Assembly: GCA_002335605.1 (NCBI GenBank)
Contig: BEDY01000002.1
Location: 1,302,001-1,366,000, forward strand
Origin: Prillingera fragicola
Taxonomy: Eukaryota; Basidiomycota; Tremellomycetes; Trichosporonales; Trichosporonaceae
Reading direction: 5' to 3'
DNA: 64,000 nucleotides
A program made the translations under genes and the position numbers. The stretch's first letter is position 1. The number at the start of each line of letters is the position of its first letter. Of this stretch, positions 1 to 11,500 are shown piece after piece. Under the pieces are notes generated by a model, which was given only the letters and a program-made list of their open reading frames with translations, was not told the DNA's origin and made no database searches.

Positions 1-1709
1 TACAAAGCCTGCGCTCCCGGCCACCCAGGCTTGGCCTCTGGGCACTCCTATGTCCATGCTGCTCTACGTCAACACTGCCGAAGAGACACAGGGCATTGAC
101 GCAGCCAACCCAAACGTCATTTGGGAGGGACTCACGTACGGCAACTGGAAGGACGTTCGCGAGGAGGACCTCATTCTTGAGGTTCCCGAGAGCGTGCGCG
201 CACACAACGGGTCGTGGTGGATGGACATTCTGCTTCTGAAGGATGGTGGCGTTAGCCCCGTTGGTCGTCCTACCGAGGACATCGCTGTCCATCGCAAGGG
301 TGAGTGAGAGCAGCGCATGGAAGACCAAGCTGACGCCTTCCACAGAGCTCACTCGCTGGATGCCCAAGCGCCGCATTCGCAAGGAGAAGTCGCTTCTCGG
401 CAGCAAGGACGAGCACAGGGACGAGGACGAAGTGGAGAAGGTCCTTGAGGCTGATGAACCCGCTCCTGCCAAGGAGATTGTCAGCCACTGGTCTCCCAAC
501 CTTACTATCACCGTCATTGGCGACGTTGGCACTCTTGACATGAACTCTGCCCCTGCTCAGGTGGCGCCGTACTACCACCTCGGCCCCAACACCACCGACG
601 GCAAGGCGACGTACAACCCTGTCATCTTCCCCAACGACTTTTGGCTGCTGAAGGAGAACATGCGCGAGATCAACGAGACAACCAAGGAGCTCCCTCTTCG
701 TGTCACCTACCATGCGATCTCGTCCATGAAGTTCAACATTTTTGCTGGCCTCACTGTGTCGTTTGACCAGGCCGCACAGCAACAGGGATCAGGCGCCGAG
801 CTGGACGAAGTCAAGCGCATGCTGACCGAGACCAACCCATTCTTGCTGGTCACCACTGCTCTCGTCACTGTCCTGCACATGTTGTTCGAGTTCCTGGCCT
901 TTTCTTCCGACGTCAACCACTGGCGTAAGAAGGGCAAGGACGAGAACCTCGTCGGTGTTTCGCTCCGCACGATTCTCACCAACGTCGTTGTTCAGCTTAT
1001 CGTCCTGCTTTACCTCCAGGACTCGTCCGAGGAGACCTCGATGATGATTTTGTTCACCCAGGGCATTGGACTGCTCATCGAGGCCTGGAAGATCACCAAG
1101 GTCGTTGACGTGCGCGTACGCGAGGCTCCCGGCCAACTCATCCCTTACAAGATCACCTTTGAGGACAAGCACGAGCTTAGTGAGGACGAGAAGAAGACGC
1201 AAGAGTACGACCGCCTCGCGTTCAAGATTGTCTCGTGGGGTGCCACTCCCTTCCTTCTGGCCTACGCCGGCTACTCGCTCAAGTACAAGACGCACCGCAG
1301 CTGGTACTCGTTCATCATCACGACGCTTGCGCAGAGTGTCTACATGTTTGGATTCGTCCAGCTCATCCCCCAGCTTATTATCAACTACAAGCTCAAGTCC
1401 GTCGCACACATGCCCATGAAGGCAATGGTGTACAAGACCCTCGGCACGGTCGTGGACGACTTCTTCGCCTTTTGCGTCAAGATGCCTTGGCTCCACCGCC
1501 TCGCTTGTTTCCGTGACGACGTCGTGTTCCTCATCCTGCTCTACCAGCGCTGGATCTACCGCATCGACTACTCGCGTGTCAACGAGTATGGCCAGCAGGC
1601 TGACGATGCCGACAAGGCTGCTGCGGTCGATGTCATTGAGGAAGTCGTGGACGAGAAGACTGCCAAGGGCAGCAAGGCTGCCGTTAAGGAGACCAAGAAG
1701 AACAAGTAG
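1..1709 (+). CDS. CLPTM1-family multi-pass membrane protein (5' partial)
   Basis: The reading frame is open from the left edge of the window, so the start is missing; about 553 residues remain. Exons are 2-299 and 346-1709, with one 46-nt intron (GTGAGT...CACAG). The visible N-terminal part carries the WPLGTPMSM segment typical of CLPTM1 (cleft lip and palate transmembrane protein 1) homologues. It is followed by a lumenal-type region (FPNDFWLL) and, from about 850, a run of hydrophobic segments (LLVTTALVTVLHMLFEFLAF, VVVQLIVLLYL, FIITTLAQSVYMFGFVQLI). The C-terminus is charged and lysine-rich (KETKKNK). CLPTM1 proteins are ER/Golgi multi-pass proteins; family members have been linked to lipid scrambling and receptor trafficking, but the fungal role is not established. 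The gene is convergent with SEC21, with 235 bp between the stop codons. Confidence 0.9.
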
Positions 1710-1944
1710 TACGTTTCGTATCTTGTAGTAGGAGAGGAGATAGGGAACGGGAGACGTAGCAGAAAAACGTATCATATCGCTAGACTTTCGTACGACTGTT
1801 GGGATTTCTGTTGCTGCTGGTATGCATTTTTTGAGTATTTCTCGCGACCGCTATGATAAGCTCAATCTTAGGTTCATTCACTACACGCAGTATACATATT
1901 TGTCATGCAGCTTAGCTCTCATGTTGGTGTTTTTAACCGCTGCT

Positions 1945-4861
1945 CTAGATTGCGGCCATGACGAGCTGGACGGCAGCGTCCTGCTCTGCGCGCACGGCAA
2001 GCTCGAGGGTTACGCCCTGGCCCGACTGGAAGGTCATGCGGCAGCGTGCGAGGACCTTGCCTCCGCCGCCGGCGACCATTCCGCTCATGTTGAGCGTGTG
2101 CACCGATGTTGACGCAGGCTGCTCAGTGCCGCCTAGCGGCTCCATGCCCAGCACCTCGATGAGCGACACACAAGCCTCACGCAGCGATTCGGACGACGAC
2201 AGCGCAAAGGTCTCGGTGAGGCTGGGGCCGGTTGCGAGCTTGTCCCACTCGGTCGCAAAGGTGACGTAAGTTGGGGTGATGTACTGATTGTAAGCAGGTG
2301 TTCATGCAATGTTAGACTCACGTCGCCAGCGCCAATGTCGAGGTCCTCGACCTGGTACTCGTCGTCGTAGCCCTCCTCCTCGGGCTCGCCAGTTGTGGGG
2401 TCGACTTCCTTGGAGACAAACTTGAGGGTACAAGAGAAAGTGCCGGTAGCATACGCTGCGGGGTCCTCGCGCGAGAACGAAACGTACACTGCTCCAGAGC
2501 CCGAAGCAGGGGTGAGTGCTGGAACTGGAATGATGAAGTTCTCCACAAGACCAGACTCCTCCTCGGCGGGCACCATGATGACCGAGACCTGCTCGAGCAC
2601 TGTGTCGGGGATGGTGTTGGACACGTTGAACTGGACGACAACGTTGTCCTTGAAAATGTGCTTGACCACGGTGACAGCGTACTCGGTCTCGCTCTCGGTA
2701 AGGGGGATCGGCTTGGCCGACGACTTGAGCACGGGGCCGTAGCTGGCGAGCTCGGGAATGGCGGCCAGCTGGTCGGCATACGATGACTGGGGGATGGCAG
2801 CAGCCGAGGTCGACGCAACAGGCTCGGGGGCGGAGGTCTGCGCAATGGTCTCGAGCTGCGAAGGCCTCGACGACGAAGCCTCGGCGTGGGCCTGCTCGCG
2901 ACTAATCTTGGGCACAGATGAGACATCAAAGGCCTCGGTGTGGCTGTCGTCCTTGATGTACGACACGAGCTGGTCCTCAAGGGCAGAGAGCGAGAAGGTG
3001 GCCTCGTCGCGGACAAGCACGTCGGCGAGCTCCTGGTCCTTCATGATCTTGATGTACATGGCGGCACGGTCGCGAACCTCGTCGTCAACGTCATCCAAAC
3101 ACCTCTGGAGGAGAACGCTGATGCTCTTGACGACGTGCGAGTCCTTGACCGACACACCGAACTTGGCGAGCGAGCCAACAGCCGCGGCACGGACAACGGC
3201 GTTCTCAAGCACAACACGGTTGTAAATGTAGCGAATGTACTTGGTCGGGTTTGAGGTCTTGGGGCCCTCGATACCGATGAGATGAAGAACACGAACAGAG
3301 AGTTTGGTGAACTCGCAGTCCTCGATAAACTCGCAGAGGTGGGCGAGCGCGGCCTCGCGGCTGTCCGGGATGTGCTTGATCATGTCAAAGATGGCCTCAA
3401 CGACGGCGTTCTTGAAGTCGTAGCCGCCCTCGTCACGAAGCACGCCCGAGAGGAACGCGAGCATGACCGACTGCTTGGTAGGGAACTTGAGGCAGAGCGA
3501 GCGGATGGCGTCAACGACGATGATCTTGAACTCGTCGGTGATGTCGGTCATGAAGGACGAGATCTGCTTCATGAGACGGTCGACCGAAGCCTCGTTTCCA
3601 GTCTTCAGCAGAGTTGTAATGGCGTAGGTGGCGACGCTGCGGTTCGAGTGGGTGATTAGGTTCTCCATCTCGACATTGCACGAGGTAACAGCCTGGGGGT
3701 GGGTCTGGGCGAGCTTGCTAAGGGTCTTGGCGGCGGCAAACTGAAGAATAGCCTTGGGCGACGACAGGAAGAGCTGGAGAACCGATACCGAGCGGTAGAG
3801 GTCGGCGTCCGAGGCGTGGCGCATCTCGCAGATGGCGCGCGCAGCCTCAATGTTGACCATGTCCGACTTGTGCCTCAGGAGACCCTCAAGGTAGTCAAAC
3901 ATCTGCTTCTGGACGTTGGGGTCCTCATCCATGACCTTGCGGGCAAAGCGGACGAGCATGCAGATGGCCATGGGGTTGCGAACAACGTTGGCCTGCTTGC
4001 CGGCGCCAAACTGCTGGATCATCTTGGTGATCGCCATGCGGTCCTTTTCGCGGATCAGGTACAACAGACCGAGGGCGTGGTACTGCATAATGTAGCTGGT
4101 GCTGGTTACGGGCTGGTAGTTGTTCTGGTTGCCGTAAGACGACATGGAGAAGCCGCCGCCCGAAGTAACAGCCTTGGCGTTGACAGCCTCCTGAGCCTCG
4201 TTCGACCAACGCTTGATGATGCCGTTGGCAACAGGGAAGAGGTGGTACGCCGAGACGAGCGAGGCCGACGATACGGATGGTGACCTGTCAACGAGCGCCG
4301 ACTTGAACAGACGCTCAACAGACTGAACCGACTGGGCCTGGGCGCGTGTCAGTAAAGGCAACCCAAGACTCTGCAAGGTCCACTCACGTCGATAATGCGG
4401 GCCAGTGCGCGGATGGCATCGGGACGGTAGATGGCGTCGGGGTTGGACTGAATGTCCTTCATGATCGACGAGGTGACCATGAGCACATCCTGGGCAATGG
4501 TCGACAACTCCTTGATAACGAGGTAGACCATCTGTCGCAACGCGGCCTTTCGATATCAGCACCAAACACTCGATCGTTATCGTAAACCCACATCCTTGTG
4601 CTGGAACAGCCTGGACACACTAAAGAAGAGCGTAGTCGCCTCCTGCGTAGTGAAACTCTCGCCCATGAACAGAATGTACACGACCCGTGTCAGCAGGGCG
4701 CGACATTTCCGTGGCGAGATGGGTGTCGCATTGAACATGCGCGCTTCTTGCAGCACGGTCGACTTGTCGTGGTAGAACGCTACAGCGTCAGCACAAGCTC
4801 CCGAAGAGAATGGTAAAAGCCTACACATGCCGCCCGTCTCCTCGTCCTTCTTGAAGGACAT
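1945..4861 (-). CDS. SEC21: Coatomer (COPI) subunit gamma
   Basis: Gamma subunit of the COPI coat, which drives retrograde Golgi-to-ER vesicle transport. I assembled five exons: 4825-4861, 4592-4779, 4388-4546, 2322-4337 and 1945-2283, giving 912 residues, the usual family length. The start MSFKKDEETGG matches the conserved N-terminus of gamma-COP; the upstream in-frame ATG at 4927 looks less likely. The spliced N-terminal half reads as the adaptin-like helical solenoid (STVLQEARMFNATPISPRKC, LFFSVSRLFQHKD, QMVYLVIKEL). The C-terminal half contains the linker and the appendage domain (VTVVKHIFKDNVVVQFNVSN). Introns are 38-50 nt with clear acceptors. The second intron uses donor GTGGGT and acceptor AAAG, chosen because it restores the conserved KDAALRQM alignment. 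Confidence 0.95.
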
Positions 4862-5213
4862 GTTGTCAAGGTCGAGGGGAAGGTAGAGGGAGTTGAACAG
4901 TAGTTGGTGAAGCAAGACGACCGACAACTGGCTGCCAGATGACGAGCCAGCATGGCCAGCACGACGCGCCGGGAGATGCTTAATGGGAGGATCATTTAAG
5001 GGGAATGTCGTGGCACATCAGCAGACGGAGGCTGACCAGCAGAGTCATGCAGCGTTCAGAGGCACTCTTAGAGCAGGTCCAAGTAAGGCTATGCATAAAG
5101 GATTGTTAGTGCACAAAATGCGGTCACTGTGAAGATTGGATATGCGTGCGACGAGACGAAACGAAAGCGAACGCAAAAAGACAGGTCACAGTCCGGAGAA
5201 TACAAAAAGAACT
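4862..5213. other. Intergenic: SEC21 5' flank
   Basis: About 350 bp between the SEC21 start (minus strand) and the tRNA gene. It should hold the SEC21 promoter. I see no further gene; the short in-frame extension of SEC21 up to 4927 looks like untranslated leader. Confidence 0.5.
5204..5208 (-). terminator. RNA polymerase III terminator of tRNA-Ser
   Basis: Five thymines on the minus strand (five adenines on the plus strand) lie 5 nt past the discriminator base of the tRNA, the usual Pol III stop signal. Confidence 0.75.
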
Positions 5214-5294
5214 CGACATTGGCCTGATTCGAACAGACGCTCCCGAAGGAAATTGATTTCTAGTCAATCGCGTTAACCACTCCGCCACAATGCC
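5214..5294 (-). tRNA. tRNA-Ser(AGA)
   Basis: An 81-nt class II tRNA read on the minus strand. The acceptor stem GGCATTG pairs with CAATGTC (one G-U pair), followed by discriminator G, which is typical of tRNA-Ser. The D arm is GCGGAGTGGTTAACGC (A box). The anticodon stem ATTGA/TCAAT closes the loop CTAGAAA with anticodon AGA, reading UCU and, after inosine modification, UCC and UCA. A long variable arm (about 13 nt) and the T-loop GTTCGAATC (B box) are present. There is no intron, and CCA is not encoded, as expected in eukaryotes. Confidence 0.95.
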
Positions 5295-5446
5295 AGTTGA
5301 TATTTGGGAGGTTTTCGACCAGTTATGAAGTCACTCGACAATTTGTCGTAAAAATATCGAACTCACTTTGTACCTCTTACTACGAAAGCAGCTCTCCAGT
5401 TTGCGCGATAATATACATAGCCAGCTAAGTGGCCACACAAAGCCCT

Positions 5447-6311
5447 CTACTGTCCGCGTCCACGGCCACCAAATCCACCACGTCCGCCGCGAGGCGCACC
5501 GCCGCCGCGGCCGCCAAAGCCACCACCGCGCGATGAGAAGCCTCCGCCTCCACCGCGCGACGAGAAGCCACCACGGCCTCCACCGCGGCCGCCGCCAAAG
5601 CCACCCCGTCCACCACGACCGCCGGGTCCGCCGCGGCCACCACGGCCACCACGGCCACCGGGCGCAGGCTTCTTCTTCTCTCCAGGCGTCTTAGGCTTCG
5701 GGAGGAAGCGGTCTAGTGGGAGGAGCTTGTCACCGCCAATGTAGACCTTGTCGTCCTTCTTGAACGAGCTCGCGAGCATGCCCTGGTCCATCTTGACAGT
5801 AAAGTAGACCTCGTTGATGGGGCCGAGAATCTCGTCGACCTTGCCGATCTGGGTCTTGTTCTGGAGGTAGATGGGAGCGTTGAAGTAGGGAATCTTGGAG
5901 GGCTCGGTAAGAGCGCAGAGCATCTCGCTCTCAACGGGGTGCTGGAAGGCGCCGATCTCTGTGGGAGAGTTAGCAGTCTGTTGGCACCACATGACGGCCT
6001 CTCCGCTAGGTGTGCAACTGTCATGTGCAGAGCCCAGAGTAACGCACCGAGAACAGTGTCGGGAGGGCCGTAGCTCGAGGTGAAGCCACCACGTCCGCCA
6101 CCGCGTCCGCCTGAGATGTTAGCATAAGATCTTGCGAGCCCAGAGTGTGTGCGCGGTCCTAGGTTGCTCGTCTTGAGCGTCCGGCGTTGGGCCAGCCAGA
6201 CGACCAGAGCGGGACCACGACCGAACACTGTTCGAGTTTGAACGCACCACGGAAGCCACCGCCACCGCGACCGCCGCCGCCGCCCCTGGAGAATCCGCCG
6301 CGTCCGCTCAT
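5447..6311 (-). CDS. GAR1: H/ACA snoRNP subunit Gar1
   Basis: Core protein of H/ACA small nucleolar ribonucleoproteins, which pseudouridylate rRNA and snRNA. Exons are 6248-6311, 6048-6110 and 5447-5958, giving 212 residues. The N-terminus is a glycine/arginine-rich tract ([11 protein letters not shown]). The central Gar1 domain reads [16 protein letters not shown], then [20 protein letters not shown] and [16 protein letters not shown], with the conserved [12 protein letters not shown] at its end. The C-terminus is a second long RGG tail of about 70 residues. Both introns (137 and 89 nt) use donor GTGCGT. The gene is divergent from GWT1, with 301 bp between the start codons. Confidence 0.97.
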
Positions 6312-6467
6312 GTTGTTGATATGGGTGATGCCGTGGGTGCGCTCGGCAAATGTGGGTGTAGCAGGCAGGTGTAGCAGCAGTAGTCGACGACCCAAGTGGA
6401 CACAATCCTGGCGAAATTCCAAAGATGATTATTATTCTGTAAATTTATTCTAATTGATCCTGGAAAC

Positions 6468-6478
6468 CACGTGACTCA
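6468..6478. promoter_or_regulatory. Composite E-box / AP-1-like element
   Basis: CACGTGACTCA lies in the 301-bp divergent region between GAR1 and GWT1. It overlaps a CACGTG E-box with a TGACTCA (Gcn4/AP-1 type) site. Sequence match only; which factor binds is inferred from motif knowledge in other fungi. Confidence 0.35.
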
Positions 6479-6612
6479 GTGACGGCAAGTGCGGCTAGTG
6501 CAGGTCCCGAGATTCATGAACACTGGCAGTGGATCGATGGCAGACGCGTCGAGCGTGATTGAACCTTGCCCCCCATCTGGACATTCATCGTTCAACCAGC
6601 AACGGTCGCGCC

Positions 6613-8500
6613 ATGTCCGACTACAAGACGGCCAAGGAGGCCTTTGTGGCAGACAATCTGGGGTCATCAGTGCACCTCATCAACAATATTAGCATCACTG
6701 CTCTCGTACGTCGGATCGCCTTGGCAGACCACTGTCGTTAATGTTCAGACTGCATATGCCGTCTACGCTACCTCAACACGTAGCCTGCAACCCTCAGCAA
6801 TCCTTGACTGGCTATTTGTTGTCTTTCCCCTTCTTCTGGCCGTCACCGTTCTCGCCGAGCATGCACTTGTCCTGAACATTGGCCTTGCGGCACTTGCGGG
6901 TCTGTTCGCAATGAGGTCGAGTGGACGTAGCGCACCAGCACCAGTCAAGCCGGCAGGTCGCTGGCTCGAGGAGTCTGATTCGGAGGATGACGCCGGACCA
7001 GCGACCCCGCGCACACCTGCTCACGCAGCAAAGCCACCCAGCCAAGTGGTGGCCGAGGCCCAGGCTCGCGAGAACAACCGCAACAGGCAACAGCTCCCGG
7101 CGCTCGATATACCGTCAGCAGGGAGCAGCAGCGCTCTCAACTCACCTGGAGGTCTTGGTAGTCGCTCTCCAAGCTATCGCCGTTCATCTCCGGCCTCAGG
7201 CTCGTCTCACGCCATCGACATGGCCTCCTTGGGCACTGACGAGTCCGTGAGCCCCGCGCGCTCGACGCCAATCAACGGCGAGTCTTTCTCTCGCAAGGGT
7301 AAGGACTCGTTACAGCTTAAGGCCCGTGATGGGTGTGTTCCCCATGGTATGCCCTCGGCACCACTGCCGCCTCGCCGGCATCTGGCGGCTCTCAGTGTTT
7401 ACCGTGCGCACATGATGGTCATGACGGTCTTGTGCATTCTTGCAGTCGACTTCAAGGTCTTCCCGCGCGTTTTGGGCAAGTGCGAGAACTTTGGTACCAG
7501 TCTTATGGATGTCGGCGTTGGCAGTTTTGTTTTCTCACTAGGCATCGTCTCGAGCCGCGGGTTCAGCCCTCGCCTCCGTGGACACAGCAGCGGTTTCTTT
7601 GCGTGGGCTCGCGCACTCAGCACAGCACTTCGTCGAGCGGCTCCCGTCCTCGTTCTTGGCATTATTCGCTTTATAATGGTCAAGGGCGTCGAGTACCCCG
7701 AGCATATCACAGAATACGGCGTCCACTGGAACTTCTTCTTCACCCTCGGCCTCGTTCCTGCCCTCGCCACAGCCCTCATCCCCCTCAACCGTTTCCTCCC
7801 GTGGGGTACCATGGGCTTGGTTCTCAGCGCAGCCCACGAACTCGTGCTCTCCCGCACCGGTCTGCAGGACTTTGTCCTGGGGCCCCTCCGCCCAGGAATC
7901 CTGGGTATGAATAAGGAAGGACTTGCCTCCATGCCTGGTTATGGCGCAATCTTCCTCCTCGGCCTCTCAGCTGGCGCACGCATCCTCCGCGCGTCTTCCC
8001 CGACCAACTCTCACCGCCGCGTAGCCTCTGAAGACGTCACACGCACCGGCGCACTCAATAAGGGACAAGAGGACCGCGCCGCTGAACGGGCCGCCAAGCG
8101 CCGCACGGAACTCGCTCTCGAGCTGCTCGGCTACGCTGTCGCCGCCTGGGCCGGACTCGGAGTCTGTCACGCCCTCGGCCTGCCCGTCAGCCGCCGCCTC
8201 GCCAACATGCCCTACGTGATCTGGACAGTAGCCTACAACGCGTCCTACCTCACCGGGTACCTCATGGTGGATCTTTGGCTTGTGCGCGACAGCGCCCGCG
8301 CCTGCCCGCCTTTGCTCGAGGCGATCAACGCAAACGGCCTGCCCGTCTTCCTCGCTGCCAACCTCCTCACAGGTATCGTCAACATCAGCATGCAGAGCAT
8401 GTATGCAGGAACGCTGCGATCCATGGCTGTGCTTGTCGCATATAGTGCAGCGGTGTGTGCGCTGGCTTGGGCTATCCGCGGCCGCCGGATCAAGATTTAA
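6613..8500 (+). CDS. GWT1: GPI-inositol acyltransferase Gwt1 (PIG-W)
   Basis: ER membrane acyltransferase that acylates the inositol of glucosaminyl-phosphatidylinositol in GPI-anchor synthesis. Exons are 6613-6705 and 6749-8500 with a 43-nt intron (GTACGT...TTCAG), giving 614 residues. The start MSDYKTAKEAFVADNLG fits the Gwt1 N-terminus; an ATG 54 nt upstream is open but not conserved-looking. Many hydrophobic helices are visible (LDWLFVVFPLLLAVTVLAEHA and others). The signature segment is present: YRAHMMVMTVLCILAVDF, then VFPRVLGKCENFGTSLMDVG, then GSFVFSLG. Between the first helices and this core is a serine/proline-rich cytosolic insert (about residues 95-260), which makes it longer than yeast Gwt1 (490 aa). 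Confidence 0.95.
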
Positions 8501-8589
8501 CGACACATAGACATGTTTGTACCACCAGTAGATTTTAGAGACATGAAGTGCATATGATACAGTATACAAGACGCAATTATTACTCTCCA

Positions 8590-11500
8590 TTATCGCGCGA
8601 CGCGCTCACGGTTCTGACCAAAAATGCTGCGCACGGCAGGAGATGGTCCCTCCTTACCTGGCACCTCCAGCCGGTCGGCCTTGGACTTTGTCGCCGAGCG
8701 TTCAGGTGGCGCATTATCCCCACTGCGCACGGCAAACGGTGACCTGCCGATGGCAGGAGATGTGACGAGCTTGGCTCTTGCGGGTAAGGGAGCGGGCTGA
8801 ACGCGGACCTCTGTGCGCTGGGGGCGGTCATCTTCGTCTTCTCTTCCACGCTTGAGGGAGCGAGGAGTGGCGGCAGTTGACGGTACGGCAGGGCGGGCGG
8901 CAGGTGTGCCAGCTGAAGCCTCGAAAATGTTGAATGCGCGACGGGCTGGTGTCGGCGCCGCGACCGCGGGCGAGGCAGCAATCTTACGCGCCGACATTGG
9001 CGCAACAGCAGGCGAGACCTGGGTCTTCGGTACTGGCTGAGCCAATGGGGGCATGGCTGCCGCTGCACGTGTCCTCTCGGGGGTAGCGTTCGCCCGGGTA
9101 TTGCGCAGCGTCTCGAGCTCGGTCGCGAGGGCCTTGTTCTGCCTGTCGAGCTTGTCGAGGCGGCGTCGGACTTTGCGGATCTCGCCGTTGAGCTCGATTG
9201 CCCTGTCGTCCGATTCCTCGACCTCGGCCGTCTTGCTGTCCAGAGACGCAAAGGTGCGCTGCAAGTCCTCGCGCAAATCCTCGATCGTCTGTTTCAGCTC
9301 GGAGTTGGCCCGGTCCAGCTCCTCCTTGGTCCCAAGCAGAGTCTTGAGCTCCTCCGCGCTCGCTGAGCCAGCAACGGAAGGTTCTGAAACTGTGGCGAGC
9401 TCCTCACGCAGACCCGTGAGAGTCGAGATGAGCTCCTTGTTCTGCTTCTCCTGGAAGCGCAGCTGGCCTGTGACCATCTTGTGCTCGCGCTGCGCCGCCT
9501 CGAGAGCAATCGTGGCTGAATCAGCGTTAGAGCGGGCGAAAGCAGTGGCATTCCTCTCCTCAGCGAGGCTGACGCGAGCAACCTCGAGCTCAGCACGTAG
9601 AGTCGACTCGGTGGTGGTGAGCTGGCTAAGCTCGGTGTTGGCGTCCTCGACGGCCGAGCGGGCGGAGGCGAGGTCCTCCTCGAGCTCCTTCATCTTGACG
9701 GTGAGCGATGCCTGCTCCTCCTTGGAAGAGAGAATCTCCTGCTCCAGTTCGACGGTGCGAGCTGAGTTTGACTCGTTGGCGCTCGTGGCCTTGGAGAGAG
9801 CAAGCTCTGCAGCTTCAGCACGTGAAACGAGCTTCTTGCCTGCATCAGTAGCCTCCGACAAAGCAGACTCAAGACGCGAAACCTCCTGCCGAAGCGTAGT
9901 GATTTCGGCTGTGTTCGCGGTGGCCGTGGCGTCAAGTTCGGAAGCGTGACAGGTGGAAGCTTCAAGCTTCTCGTGAGCCTCCTCCAGTTCGGACTTGAGA
10001 GCGGTGACATTCTCCGTGAGAGTGGAAATCTCAGTCTGCGATGACTCGATCCGAACTGTAAACTCGGCAGCCCGCTGCTCGTTCACGGTGGCGGCCTCAA
10101 CTGCCTGTCGGTTCACCTCGCTGAGATCAGCCGTGTGGCTGTCAACGATACTCTGAAGCTTGGTCTCAAGAGCAGCGTAGTCGGTCTCCATGGTACAGAT
10201 CCGCTGCTCAAGCTCCGCACGTGCGGTAGAAAGGGCCTCATAATCGGTCGCCTTGGCCTCGGCCTCGGCAAGAGCAGCACGGGTAGACTCCAGCTCTTCA
10301 CGAATGGCAGCGACGCCGTTTCCTTGCTCGAGAAGAGCGGACTGCTCCCCCTCCAGAGCGGCAACCCTATCGAGCGATGCAGCAAGAGCTTTCTTCGAAA
10401 GAAAGGCCCGCTTTGCTGCGACAGCCACAGCTTGACGCTGCACGGCGACGGCGAGAACAAGATCCCGAACGTCGGTCGAGGCCTCGATCTTGGCTTTGGT
10501 TGTCGATAGCTCGCTCTCAATGATGGCCAGGCGGCGCTGGGTTGTCACGAGCTGCTCCTTCGTCGCCTCAACCTCAGTGCCAATGGTGGCGGCCTGAGCA
10601 ATGAGTGTGTCGCGCTCAGAGCCAAGAGTCGAGTGACGCTTGCTGAGAGCCTCGTGCTCGGTCGTGAGGGTCTCGTACTTGTTTGCCAGCTCAGAGTGCT
10701 TGTCAGATAACTCCGAGTGGCCGGCCTTGAGCTCGGAGTTGGCAGCCATCAGCTCTTCGTTCTCAGTCGTGAGGTTGGTGTTCGCCTCCTCAAGCTCGCC
10801 GACCTGGGCGATCATGTCCTCGGCCGCCTCCTGGGCAAGCTTGTAGTTGCCCTCTAGATTCGTGTAGTCAGACTTGAGGTTGATAATCTGCAGGTTGCGG
10901 CGCTCGATGCGGGCTTGTTGCTGGTCGTAGATCGCGGAAGCCTCATCACCCTGTGGCGCACCGGATGCTATCAAGCGTTCCAATTGACCCTCGACGTTCT
11001 GGCGGCGAGACTTCTCGTCGCACAGTGCCTGTTTGGTGAAGGCCGCCTCAGCTAGCTCCTGAGTAACGTGATCGTGCTTGCGCTGAAGCTCAGCGAGCTT
11101 GCTCTCCAGCTTGGTGATAGCGCGGCGAGCAGCGTCGCGATCTCCCTTAATTTCGCCGAGACGCTCAGCCAAGCTCTCGCGCTCAGAAATAGCAGCAGCT
11201 GCCGAGCTGGCGTTCTTGGCGAGCTCCGACACCTTGGCCTCAAGAGTGTCCTGGCGGCGCTGGAGCGAATCACAAAGGTCGGTCTTCCCGCGCAACTCCG
11301 CGTTGACAGAGGCAAGCTCCTCGACAGCCTTGCCCCGGGACGAGTTGTAGACGTTCTCAATGACGTCGCGCTCGCTCTGAACAAACTTCAACTGGCTCCT
11401 GAAGTCGTCGCGCTCGCAGCGCAAGCTTTGGATCTTCAGGATCATGGCCTCCTGGTCTTGTTCGGAGGCCTTCAGAGTCGCCACACGGATCATGAGGGTT

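Noticed and set aside
789..1775. 328-codon minus-strand open frame opposite CLPTM1
   Set aside because: Mirror of the strongly conserved CLPTM1 exon; composition (D, E, L, V and R) is typical of antisense to hydrophobic/charged codons.
3699..4283. 194-codon plus-strand open frame opposite SEC21
   Set aside because: Antisense shadow of the conserved SEC21 exon; sequence is low in protein-like structure.
9053..9949. 298-codon plus-strand open frame inside the coiled-coil gene
   Set aside because: It is the antisense read of a glutamate/leucine-rich coiled coil, which naturally yields a long serine-rich open frame. No family motif or splice support.
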